Origin: DASRDB01 sp035652815
GTDB lineage: Bacteria; Chloroflexota; Ktedonobacteria; Ktedonobacterales; Ktedonobacteraceae
Length of the DNA stretch: 64,000 bases
Direction: 5' to 3'
NCBI GenBank assembly: GCA_035652815.1
Contig: DASRDB010000012.1
Coordinates: 124,001-188,000 of the forward strand
Part shown: positions 8,773 to 16,908 of the stretch, piece by piece
Layout: each line of letters starts with the position of its first letter
How positions within the stretch are numbered: the stretch's first letter is position 1
Translations under genes and position numbers: made by a program
Notes under the pieces: generated by a model
Databases searched by the model: none
Told to the model about the DNA's origin: nothing
What the model saw: only the letters and a program-made list of their open reading frames with translations

Positions 8773-10422
8773 TCATTCCCATTCGATAGTGGCGGGGGGC
8801 TTCGAGGTGATGTCGTAGACGACGCGGTTGACGCCGGGAACCTCGTTGACGATGCGGTGCGAGATGCGGGCCAGCAGGTCGTAGGGGAGACGCGCCCAAT
8901 CGGCTGTCATAAAGTCTCCGGTGGTGACGGCGCGCACCGCTACCATGTTGGCGTAGGTGCGGCCATCGCCCATCACGCCCACGCTTTGCACAGGGGTCAA
9001 AACCGCGAAGGCCTGACCGAGTTCGCGATAGATTCCGGCACGGCGAATCTCGTCGATAACGATGGCATCGGCGGCGCGCAGGGTCTCCAGCTTCTGCTCA
9101 TCTACCGCCCCGATAATGCGGATGGCGAGGCCCGGGCCGGGGAAAGGATGCCGCCAGACCCACTCTTCCGGCAGGCCAAGCGCGAGACCAATTTCGCGCA
9201 CCTCGTCCTTGAACAGCATACGCAGCGGCTCGACCAGCTTCAGGGCCATCTCTTCCGGCAGGCCACCGACGTTGTGATGGGTCTTGATGCGCGTGGCGGT
9301 GGCGGCGGTATCGTGGCTGGTGCTTTCGATCACGTCGGGATAGAGCGTGCCCTGGGTTAAGAAGGTGATGGGGCCGCCCTGCTCTTCAAGCCGCTCGGCC
9401 TCTTCCTCGAAGACGCGAATGAACTCTTCGCCGATGATGCGCCGCTTGCGTTCGGGATCGACGACACCCGCGAGGCGGTCGAGGAAACGCCTGCGAGCAT
9501 CGACGACGACCAGGGGAATATGCAGGTGTTCGCTGAAGGTATCCACTACCTGTTCGCGCTCGCCAGCCCGCAGGCAGCCGGTATCTACAAACACGCAGGT
9601 CAGTTGGTCTCCTACCGCTTTATGAACAAGTAGAGCGGCTACCGCCGAATCGACGCCGCCGGAGAGGCCGCAGATGACGCGCTCCTGGCCCACGCGCTGA
9701 CGAATGTTCTCAATTGCTTCCTCGATGGCTGAGCGCGTAGTCCAGGTCGGCTCGCAGCCGCAGATGCGATAGAGGAAGTTGGCGAGCATTTCTTTGCCCT
9801 GCGGCGTGTGCGACACTTCGGGATGGAATTGCAGGCCAACCAGTCCCTGCGCGTTCGCCATCGCCGTAACTGGATTACTCTCGGTGCAGGCCAGCACTTT
9901 GAATCCGGGGGGTAAGTGGTCTACGCTGTCGCCGTGACTCATCCAGACGGGAACGCGCACAGGCGCGGCATTGCGCAGGGCATCTAAGGTGCTGGTTTGA
10001 GCAGGGGTCGCTCCTATGCCCTCGAAGATGCGGAAGGAGAGGCTGTCGTACATTGCCTCGGGCAAAATCTCCAGCGTGGCCGGGCCGTATTCGCGGCGAC
10101 CATGCGCGGGTTCGACGTGACCACCCAGTTGATAAGCCAGCAACTGCATGCCGTAGCAGATACCCAGGACGGGCAGGCCGCTCTCTAGAATAGCCGGGTC
10201 GCAGGACGGAGCCTGCTCGTCGTAGACGCTGGAAGGGCCGCCGGAAAGAATAAAGCCCTTGATCTCCAGATCGTTGCGCTGGCGCAAGGCGGCCAGAGTT
10301 GTGTTTGCTGGCAAGAGTTCGCTATATACGCGCAACTCGCGAATGCGCCGCGTAATCAACCGGCTATATTGAGAACCGAAGTCCAGAACTATAATGGCCT
10401 GCCGTCGTTCCTGGGTAGACAT
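8773..10422 (-). CDS. guaA: GMP synthase (glutamine-hydrolysing)
   Basis: 549 aa, slightly longer than the usual 510-525. Converts XMP to GMP with ATP and glutamine. The N-terminal class I glutamine amidotransferase has the nucleophile in GICYGMQLLA and the His/Glu pair in LQFHPEVSHT. The ATP-pyrophosphatase domain has the P-loop SGGVDSAV near residue 255. The C-terminal dimerisation domain ends in TSKPPATIEWE, typical of GuaA. The ATG at 10422 has GAGAGGAG upstream. It lies between the SDR gene and the Nudix gene, all leftward and closely spaced, probably one operon. Confidence 0.97.
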   Translation of the reverse strand: MSTQERRQAIIVLDFGSQYSRLITRRIRELRVYSELLPANTTLAALRQRNDLEIKGFILSGGPSSVYDEQAPSCDPAILESGLPVLGICYGMQLLAYQLGGHVEPAHGRREYGPATLEILPEAMYDSLSFRIFEGIGATPAQTSTLDALRNAAPVRVPVWMSHGDSVDHLPPGFKVLACTESNPVTAMANAQGLVGLQFHPEVSHTPQGKEMLANFLYRICGCEPTWTTRSAIEEAIENIRQRVGQERVICGLSGGVDSAVAALLVHKAVGDQLTCVFVDTGCLRAGEREQVVDTFSEHLHIPLVVVDARRRFLDRLAGVVDPERKRRIIGEEFIRVFEEEAERLEEQGGPITFLTQGTLYPDVIESTSHDTAATATRIKTHHNVGGLPEEMALKLVEPLRMLFKDEVREIGLALGLPEEWVWRHPFPGPGLAIRIIGAVDEQKLETLRAADAIVIDEIRRAGIYRELGQAFAVLTPVQSVGVMGDGRTYANMVAVRAVTTGDFMTADWARLPYDLLARISHRIVNEVPGVNRVVYDITSKPPATIEWE

Positions 10423-10449
10423 GCTGCTCCTCTCTTGATCGATTACAAA

Positions 10450-11211
10450 TTAGCCACGCGGGCCGCCTGCCACGTAAATAATCTGCCCATTTACGAAGCC
10501 TGCCTCTTCCGAACACAGGAAGCAGATCACGTTGGCAACGTCACGAGGCTGTCCAACGCGCCGCACAGGGATGTTCTTTGAGGCGTTGGCGATGACGTCA
10601 TCGGGGTTCAGGCCCTGGCGGCGAGCGGTGGCGCGGGTCATCTCGGTATCGATGAAGCCCGGGGCTACGGCGTTGGCGGTGATGCCGAACGGGCCAAGCT
10701 CGATAGCCAGCGTGCGCGTAAAGCCCTGCAAACCGGCCTTTGCTGCGGAATAATTGGCCTGCCCGCGATTGCCCAGGGCTGAGGACGAGGAGAGCGAGAC
10801 GATGCGGCCGTACCGCTGCTCCACCATGTATTTCTGGGCGGCGCGGCTGCACAGGAACGCGCCCTTGAGATGCACGTTTATCACGGTTTCCCAGTCTTCA
10901 TCGCTCATCTTGAAGAGCAGGTTATCGCGAACGACGCCCGCGTTGTTGACCAGGATATCCAGGCGGCCAAACTGGCTGGCGGTCTTGTCGATGGCGCTCT
11001 GCACCATGTCTTTATCCGCCACGTTGCACTGTACTACCAGCGCTTCCGAGCCAAGCTGTGAAATCTCTTTGGAGACCTGCTCGCATCCTTCAAGGTCAAG
11101 GTCTGCCAGAGCCACACGCGCGCCCTCTTCGGCCATGCGCAGCGCAGTTGCCGCGCCAATGCCGCGGGCCGCTCCGGTTACAAAGGCAACTCGTCCGTCA
11201 AGTCGTCCCAT
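10450..11211 (-). CDS. SDR-family oxidoreductase, FabG-like
   Basis: 253 aa, typical classical short-chain dehydrogenase. Cofactor motif TGAARGIG at 12-19, NNAG near 88, and the catalytic Ser, Tyr and Lys in SSSSALGNRGQANYSAAKAG (about 139-158). Closest in pattern to 3-oxoacyl-ACP reductases (FabG), which reduce beta-ketoacyl-ACP with NADPH. No other fatty-acid genes are nearby, so the true substrate is open; acetoacetyl-CoA reductase or another SDR role is possible. It lies 27 bp before guaA on the same strand. Asp37 after the second beta strand (LADLD) would suit NAD rather than NADP, an inference from general SDR rules. Confidence 0.85.
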   Translation of the reverse strand: MGRLDGRVAFVTGAARGIGAATALRMAEEGARVALADLDLEGCEQVSKEISQLGSEALVVQCNVADKDMVQSAIDKTASQFGRLDILVNNAGVVRDNLLFKMSDEDWETVINVHLKGAFLCSRAAQKYMVEQRYGRIVSLSSSSALGNRGQANYSAAKAGLQGFTRTLAIELGPFGITANAVAPGFIDTEMTRATARRQGLNPDDVIANASKNIPVRRVGQPRDVANVICFLCSEEAGFVNGQIIYVAGGPRG

Positions 11212-11267
11212 GAAATACGCTCCTTCAAAAAATAAACTGTTCAGGACCTCTGTGGCAGTATATCACA

Positions 11268-11585
11268 TTAACGGGTCGCTTCCAGGCACAGCACTCCTTG
11301 CGGCCCAACTTCGGCGCTGTGTCGCACTCCAGCAGGCAGGATCATGCAATCGCCGGGCGAGAGATCGATGTTGCGCTCGCTCTCGGGTTTATCAGGCAAC
11401 ACGAAGCGAATCGAGCCGCGCACGCAATACAGCACCTTTTCGTAGGTGTGACTATGCACAGCATACGTGTCAAATGGCGCATTCGACCAGGAATAGGGCG
11501 CAAGACCCTGTTCCTGCATGCGCCTGCGCAGGTCGGATTCTTGTGGCGAGGTGTTTTCCTGCCAGCGAATGATTTGCATTGACAT
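11268..11585 (-). CDS. Small cupin-fold protein
   Basis: 105 aa from the ATG at 11585 (AAGGAGAT just upstream); the longer open frame runs back into a repeat and is not used. One cupin barrel: HSHTYEKVLYCVRGSIRF gives the two His and Glu of cupin motif 1, and PGDCMILPAGVRHSAEVG gives motif 2. Single-domain cupins of this size bind a metal and act as small sensors or isomerases; the function here is not predictable. It lies 56 bp upstream of the SDR gene on the same strand. Confidence 0.85.
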   Translation of the reverse strand: MSMQIIRWQENTSPQESDLRRRMQEQGLAPYSWSNAPFDTYAVHSHTYEKVLYCVRGSIRFVLPDKPESERNIDLSPGDCMILPAGVRHSAEVGPQGVLCLEATR

Positions 11586-11603
11586 GTATCTCCTTTCATT
11601 TTT

Positions 11604-11780
11604 TGTAGGGACGTGATGATGAACTTTCACAAGATCGGTAACATGTCATCCTGAGCGCAGCGAAGGATCTCCGGCCCTGACACACGACTCGGCTCGGCGA
11701 GCGAGAGATCCTTCGCTGCGCTCAGGATGACAGGTCTGGTTGTACCCTTATCATTGACGCGATAAATCACGTTCCTACAG
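11604..11780. repeat. Composite palindromic element (family A)
   Basis: 177 bp between the cupin start and the miaA end. Outer arms are TGTAGGGACGTGATGATGAA and a diverged reverse complement ending TCCTACAG. Inside lies a strong inverted repeat with arms CATCCTGAGCGCAGCGAAGG and its complement. The right end overlaps the miaA 3' end and provides its last three codons and stop. Confidence 0.9.
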
Positions 11781-12687
11781 ATAAAAACTCGCGGATTTCC
11801 TGTTCGGCCTTTGTGATGTCCATGCCGTCTAGCCAGAGAATACGCGGGTCTTTGCGGAACCAGGTCAGTTGGCGGCGTGTGAAATCGTGGATGGCGTATT
11901 TCAGGCGCTGCACCATCTCGGCTTCGCTGGCGTATTCGCCGCGCAGGTAGCGACTGATGTAGCGATATTCCAGGCCGAGACTGTCCAGGCGTTCGTGAGA
12001 GATGCCCTGGGCAAGCAGGTTGCGCACTTCCTGTACCATGCCCTGGCGCATGCGCTCGTCTACACGGGCGTCGATGCGCTCATATAATACCGCACGCGGC
12101 CAGTAGATACCAAGCAGCAGACTGCGATAGAGCGGGTGAGCAATGCCGCGCTGCTCCGAAAATGGTTTACCGGAGACGAGGCAGACTTCCAGGGCGCGAA
12201 TGACGCGGCGCGGATTGTTGCGGTCGATGGTGGCCGCGCTTCGCGGGTCCAACTCCTCTAGCTGCGCCAGTAGTTTGGGAAGCGGGCGGGCTTCCAGCTG
12301 CGCCCGTAACTCTGGCTGCGGCGGAATGTGCGGAATGTCCAGGTGGTCTACGACGGCCTGGATATAGTGGGGCGAGCCGCCGACCAGAAAGGGCAGTTTG
12401 TCACGCGCCAGGATATCGTTAATGGCGGCGATGGCCTGCTGCTGAAACTGGGAGACGGTGTAGACCTCTCGCGGGTCGGCTACATTGAGCAGGTGATGTG
12501 GCACCTGGGCCTGCTCCTCGGGCGTCACTTTGGCGGTGCCGATATCCAGGCCGCGATAGACCTGGCGTGAGTCGGCGGAGACAATCTCGCCCGAGAAATG
12601 TTCCGCCAGGACAATGCCCATGCTGCTTTTGCCCGAGGCGGTTGGCCCAAGCACGACAATCAGGGGTGGTAATGATGCATTCATCAT
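11767..12687 (-). CDS. miaA: tRNA dimethylallyltransferase
   Basis: 306 aa. Adds a dimethylallyl group to A37 of tRNAs reading UNN codons. The P-loop GPTASGKSS is near residue 13, followed by the family motifs SADSRQVYRGLDIGTAK, PHHLLNVADPREVYTV and the NPRRVIRALEV region. The start overlaps the stop of the upstream Ser/Thr kinase gene by 4 bp (ATGA), suggesting translational coupling. The last codons (VGT, stop TGA) lie in the end of a family A repeat, so the native C-terminus may have been replaced by repeat sequence. Confidence 0.96.
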   Translation of the reverse strand: MMNASLPPLIVVLGPTASGKSSMGIVLAEHFSGEIVSADSRQVYRGLDIGTAKVTPEEQAQVPHHLLNVADPREVYTVSQFQQQAIAAINDILARDKLPFLVGGSPHYIQAVVDHLDIPHIPPQPELRAQLEARPLPKLLAQLEELDPRSAATIDRNNPRRVIRALEVCLVSGKPFSEQRGIAHPLYRSLLLGIYWPRAVLYERIDARVDERMRQGMVQEVRNLLAQGISHERLDSLGLEYRYISRYLRGEYASEAEMVQRLKYAIHDFTRRQLTWFRKDPRILWLDGMDITKAEQEIREFLSVGT

Positions 12688-15110
12688 GGAACGTTAGGAC
12701 TCTGGGCGCGTTGTTGCAGCAGGCGGCGGACGCGCAGCACCAGAGCCACGCCAATACCCGCGCCAAACAGCGCGCCGAAAGGAGCAAAGCAGCCGTAGGA
12801 GAAGCCGCTGGTCAAGGTATAGCCGATACTTCCGCAGACTATTACCGCCAGCGTATAGGCCAGCCAGCTTGCGCGTGTGAACAGCCAGAAGACGCCGCGC
12901 AGAATGGCTTCGCTTACCCTGGTGGATGTTCCCGCCGTTGCCCCTGCTGCGGTGAAAAGCAGTAGAACAAACAATTGCAGGGGCGGATTCGCCAGGTTGA
13001 GATTCTGCCAGATAACCTGGATCAGGCCCAGTACAAGCAGCGAAACGAGCAATCCAGTAATGATGCGATTGAGCGTATCGCGATTGCTCCAGTGGCTGCG
13101 CCAGTTCACCAGCACCGCGCCCAGGGTAGAAAAGAGCAGCATGCCGATCAGGATTAAGATGAACCAGGGAGTGGTCAAGACAGGTGTATGCGCCAGAGGC
13201 GGCAGGTGCGCAAGGAACAGGTAGAAAAACGCGCCCAGCATGAAAGCGGCGGTGAAGGTCATAGCGAAGCCGAGCCACCTGTCCTGGCGTTGTGAAGTCT
13301 GCACGCGCTGCCAGCCACCCTGTCCCGGGGGTCCGTATTTCTCCTTGAATTCATCGTAGCGCGCATTAGTGAAAGGCTGGTTGGCGGTGATGGTTGTTCC
13401 GGTTTGCGAGGCGGTTGGCGAGGCCATCGTCATGCGCGAGCCGTTTGCCGATACGATAGTTGAACCGGTGGCAACGAGGTCATCATCTTCGTCATCATCC
13501 AGCGCGGGCATGCCAGTCGGATTGCCTGCCGGGCGCGCTGGCATAGTGTTGGTCACAAAACCCAGCACGTCCACCTCGACCTTAACCGAGATCTCGCGCT
13601 CGCTCTCATCCGGTTGAACAATGATGGTGCCGGTATAGTGGGTTGACCCGCGCAGGCGCGTGGTATCTACACGCACGCGCACAGGAGTACTTAGACCGTC
13701 AAAGTGGGTCTGATCGAGGATAATCCAGCTCTCTACGGCTTTAATGGAGCCGCTTACCAGCGCGCCCTTCACGCCTGAGATGGTAAGCAGCATGGGAGCG
13801 GACAAACCGGGATAAACCTCGCCAAAATCAATGGCACGCGGGCGCACCACAATGGCTCCGGCGTCTGGACTGGTGCGGCCCGCCCGGCTAGCGCGCGAAC
13901 CAGGGATAGTCAGGCGTGAGCCTGAGCCGTTCTGGCCTGCGGCTGTTTGCGTGACGGTCGCCGTGCCAGTACGTATATGCGCGCTTGGCCCCATAACCGC
14001 TTGTAAGAACTTATTCACGCCCAGGGTGGGATCGCCGATGGTGTTGCGAAGACGGCGTGCTGTTCGCGAAAGGTCAGATTCGCCAATCTCCTGCAGCCAG
14101 GCCTCGATCTCGCCCGAGAAGAGATAATCGGCGGCTTCCTCGGGATAGCGAGCGCACAAATCGGCAAGTTCCTCAGGCGTGGTGGCCTCACCGCCGTTTT
14201 CAAAGCGGAACGTGCCTACGCCAAGCAAAGCGCGTTTGAACACTTCGACGCTCTGGTAGCGGTCATCCGGGTTCAAAGCTGTGGCTTTCTCAAGGGCGCG
14301 GGCAACTGGCGGCGAGATTTGTGGATAATTCTTATGTACGTTGGTGAGACCGAAGCCACTCTCGGATATCGAGCAGGTCATCAATTGAAACAGGGTCATG
14401 GCCAGGGAGTAGATATCCGAGCGTTCGTCGGTTTGCGCGCTGCCGTATTGCTCGGGGGGTGCGTATCCTGGCGTACCGAGCAACTGCGTGTCCTGCGAAC
14501 CAGTGCTTCTAAAGAGGCGCGCAATGCCGAAGTCGATCAGCTTGATGCGCCCGTTGCGCGCCAGCATGATATTGCCGGGCTTCAGATCGCGGAAGATAAC
14601 GGGCGGCTGCTGACTGTGCAAATATTCCAGCACGTCACACAACTGACGCGCCCAGCTCAGCACGCGCCGTTCAGAGAACGGGCCATTATTGCGATCAAGC
14701 AGTTCCTCGAGCGTATTGCCATCGATGAATTCCATCACCAGGTAATGGCGGAAATCCTCGGTGAAAAAATCGGTAAAGGCAGGCAGGTTGGGATGATTCA
14801 GGCGCGAAAGGATGCGGGCTTCGGCCAGGAAATTTTGCACCGCCTGCTGTTTCTCATCCGGCGTGACGGTAGAAAGGCTCATCTCTTTAATGGCACAGAG
14901 CGTTCCCTTTTTCGTATCCCGCGCCTGGTAAACAGCAGCCATGCCGCCCTGCCCAATCGCGCGCATAATGACGTAGCGGCGATGTAACAGGGTGCGAGGA
15001 TTAAGATGTCCGGTCTGGGTATTTAATTTGTCGCTGTCATTCTGTGGGCTAATGATCGTTGCTCCCCAAAATTTCAGATACCATTGCCTCCCAGTATAGC
15101 ACACTGCCAA
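12684..15110 (-). CDS. Membrane Ser/Thr protein kinase with beta-sandwich domain and multi-TM C-terminus
   Basis: Up to 808 aa. Kinase domain at about 45-310: GQGGMAAVYQ, AIKEMSL, VIFRDLKPGN (Phe instead of His in HRD) and LIDFGIAR. The middle carries a beta-sandwich at about 425-525 (VVRPRAIDFGEVYPG to VKVEVDVLGF), related in texture to the repeats of the 1191-aa protein at 47.8 kb. About six membrane helices fill 625-800. The start is uncertain: the TTG at 15110 has no SD, and a TATACT -10-like box lies inside the N-terminal codons. A GGGGAG followed by ATC/ATT near 15055 could be the real, unusual start. miaA follows with a 4-bp overlap. Confidence 0.9.
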   Translation of the reverse strand: MAVCYTGRQWYLKFWGATIISPQNDSDKLNTQTGHLNPRTLLHRRYVIMRAIGQGGMAAVYQARDTKKGTLCAIKEMSLSTVTPDEKQQAVQNFLAEARILSRLNHPNLPAFTDFFTEDFRHYLVMEFIDGNTLEELLDRNNGPFSERRVLSWARQLCDVLEYLHSQQPPVIFRDLKPGNIMLARNGRIKLIDFGIARLFRSTGSQDTQLLGTPGYAPPEQYGSAQTDERSDIYSLAMTLFQLMTCSISESGFGLTNVHKNYPQISPPVARALEKATALNPDDRYQSVEVFKRALLGVGTFRFENGGEATTPEELADLCARYPEEAADYLFSGEIEAWLQEIGESDLSRTARRLRNTIGDPTLGVNKFLQAVMGPSAHIRTGTATVTQTAAGQNGSGSRLTIPGSRASRAGRTSPDAGAIVVRPRAIDFGEVYPGLSAPMLLTISGVKGALVSGSIKAVESWIILDQTHFDGLSTPVRVRVDTTRLRGSTHYTGTIIVQPDESEREISVKVEVDVLGFVTNTMPARPAGNPTGMPALDDDEDDDLVATGSTIVSANGSRMTMASPTASQTGTTITANQPFTNARYDEFKEKYGPPGQGGWQRVQTSQRQDRWLGFAMTFTAAFMLGAFFYLFLAHLPPLAHTPVLTTPWFILILIGMLLFSTLGAVLVNWRSHWSNRDTLNRIITGLLVSLLVLGLIQVIWQNLNLANPPLQLFVLLLFTAAGATAGTSTRVSEAILRGVFWLFTRASWLAYTLAVIVCGSIGYTLTSGFSYGCFAPFGALFGAGIGVALVLRVRRLLQQRAQSPNVP

Positions 15111-15297
15111 TGGGAGATACTACCCATAATAAACGCAAAATCGAGGTGAACATCACATGCTCATGGTACAATCGTTACGAATATATGTCGCGCAAGGTTG
15201 CGAATTTCACCTTTCCATCTAATAAGACGTTAGACAAGGCTCATTAATATCACTTCTCTTTATGAACTTGAACAACCAGAATCAGGAATCCCAACCA

Positions 15298-15331
15298 GTC
15301 ATGCTTCGCTGCGCTCAGCGAAGCATGACTG
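15298..15331. repeat. Short hairpin related to family A repeats
   Basis: Inverted repeat with arms AGTCATGCTTCGCTG and CAGCGAAGCATGACT around CGCT. It reproduces the core of the family A inner palindrome (as in the 31.3-kb copy) without outer arms. The rest of 15111-15400 is AT-rich with no gene I can support. Confidence 0.7.
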
Positions 15332-15400
15332 GTGAACTATAATAAAGAGACGTTGCGCAACGTTGATTCTGGAAAAAGCTGGTAGGGATGGCACCAAAAC

Positions 15401-16777
15401 ATGAAGCATGTTCATTTGAATAAACATTTCACCTCCGCGAAACTATTCCAATTGCTGGCGCTGAGTTCGGTAATCGTCCTGTTGGGAGTGGCTGCGGCCC
15501 TGCTCTTGCCGGGGAATCCGCGCCTGGATTCTCATGCTTCGCGGGTCATGCGCTCGGATATGAGTATTGTTGGGCCGCCCTCCCTACCTGCCGCGACCGT
15601 CGATGCAATCTTTGCCCGTATCGGCAGTCCCATGCAGGGTACAGGCAAAGTGATTGAAACGGCTTCGCGGCAAAACAACATCGATGATGCCTTCGCGCTG
15701 GCCGTCTGGTATACCGAGACCAACGATGGCCTTACTGGCGTTGGCCTCAGCTATCACAATCCGGGCGGCGTGCGCGGCAGCGTTGGCTATCCGTCTGGCG
15801 GGGGCGGCTACACCATTTATCCCAGCTACGCGGCGGCGGCGAGCTACTGGTTCCAGATGATGCGCAGCGTCTACGTCGCTCGCGGCATGACTACCGTTTA
15901 CAGCCTTGCGCATATTTATGTGGGCACCTCCTCTTCTGGCTTATGGGCAGGCAAAGTCATTACTTTGATGGAGCGTTATCATGGCGAGGCTCCTCCACCA
16001 ACGCCATCGCCTATGAAGACAGCTACGCCCGTTCCCAGCCCGGTCAAGCCACACCAGCAGATTATCAACGCCATAAAACAGCGTTCTTCAACAGGACAGG
16101 CACAAGATTCTCACGCCGCTACGCAGCAATCGGTGGGTGGAGCAGGACAGGCACAAGGCCCCCACACCGCCACTACGCAGCCCCCTGTCCCTACGCAGGG
16201 GGGGCTTGAACTGGTTGTCACCTGCTTTGCGCTGTTGCTTGCGCTTGCCATTTTTCTCTGGGCGCGCTACGCATTCGCAATCGACGTGGGGGGAATGGAA
16301 GACACTATCTGGCATCTTCGGCCCGAAGCCACCCGCAAGGGGATGTCTCTACAGCGAGAACGGATGGTAGAGACATTCCCCTTGCGGGTGGCTTCGGAGC
16401 AGCCCCCACCAAATTATGATGCGGCTGCGTGGCAATGGGGCAACCAGCCGCAGACAGATGCCCTTTACTTTCCGATTGCGCCTGCGGCTTATCAAGTAGT
16501 GGAGCCTCAGACGGATGCGATGACACGGCCTGCTACACCTTTGCGCGTTCCGCAATCCATCGCGTTACCTGCTTTACCAGCCCCGGCTCAGGCGGCTTCT
16601 GATAGCGGGCAAATAGCGTATGGCGGTCGGCTGCGGCGCACAGTGCTGCTTCCTTCGCGGCAAACTGCTCCGGCGGGCAATACGCCATTACCTGTGACAG
16701 GGGGAGAGCGACCGGCTGGTCTGCTTTCGCGCTATGGAAAAATACCACAGGAAGAGGGGCCATTTATAGGGCAATAA
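15401..16777 (+). CDS. Membrane protein with glucosaminidase/lysozyme-like domain, carrying in-frame repeats
   Basis: 458 aa. Residues 18-37 form a signal anchor. Residues about 60-195 resemble muramidase/N-acetylglucosaminidase domains (FALAVWYTETNDG, HNPGGVRGSVGYPSGGGGY, YAAAASYWFQMM), so peptidoglycan cleavage outside the membrane is plausible. A Pro/Gln-rich linker (200-265) precedes a second membrane helix (about 269-288). The long C-terminal tail is low complexity. The linker contains two family D repeat copies and the tail a complete 75-bp family C palindrome, both read through in frame. The tail is therefore partly repeat-derived. Confidence 0.8.
   Translation: MKHVHLNKHFTSAKLFQLLALSSVIVLLGVAAALLLPGNPRLDSHASRVMRSDMSIVGPPSLPAATVDAIFARIGSPMQGTGKVIETASRQNNIDDAFALAVWYTETNDGLTGVGLSYHNPGGVRGSVGYPSGGGGYTIYPSYAAAASYWFQMMRSVYVARGMTTVYSLAHIYVGTSSSGLWAGKVITLMERYHGEAPPPTPSPMKTATPVPSPVKPHQQIINAIKQRSSTGQAQDSHAATQQSVGGAGQAQGPHTATTQPPVPTQGGLELVVTCFALLLALAIFLWARYAFAIDVGGMEDTIWHLRPEATRKGMSLQRERMVETFPLRVASEQPPPNYDAAAWQWGNQPQTDALYFPIAPAAYQVVEPQTDAMTRPATPLRVPQSIALPALPAPAQAASDSGQIAYGGRLRRTVLLPSRQTAPAGNTPLPVTGGERPAGLLSRYGKIPQEEGPFIGQ
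16094..16198. repeat. Two family D repeat copies inside a coding region
   Basis: 16141-16198 carries GGACAGGCACAAGG, then CCCACACCGCC, CGCAGC and CCCTGTCCCTACG; this matches the intergenic copy at 33974-34031. A diverged copy (GGACAGGCACAAGATTCTCA) precedes it at 16094-16137. Both encode GQAQ-type peptide in the linker of the host protein. Confidence 0.7.
16323..16397. repeat. Family C palindrome inserted in frame in a CDS
   Basis: 75 bp with about 31-bp arms: CCGAAGCCACCCGCAAGGGG ... and the reverse complement ending GTGGCTTCGG. It is closely related to the intergenic copies at 35.4, 36.9 and 57.3 kb. The length is a multiple of three and the host frame stays open. Confidence 0.9.
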
Positions 16778-16908
16778 GCCCTTGCTTTTTGACGGGTTGC
16801 TCCTTACCATTAGATATATCACCCTCATTGTTCTATACGCAGGCAGGTTATCCTCATTTTTCCCTGCCTGCCGTTTCTACCTACGCGGTAGAGAAGGAGC
16901 AACGTCTT

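Noticed and set aside
15059..15247. 62-aa rightward open frame opposite the kinase start
   Set aside because: No SD, overlaps the kinase N-terminus and looks random.
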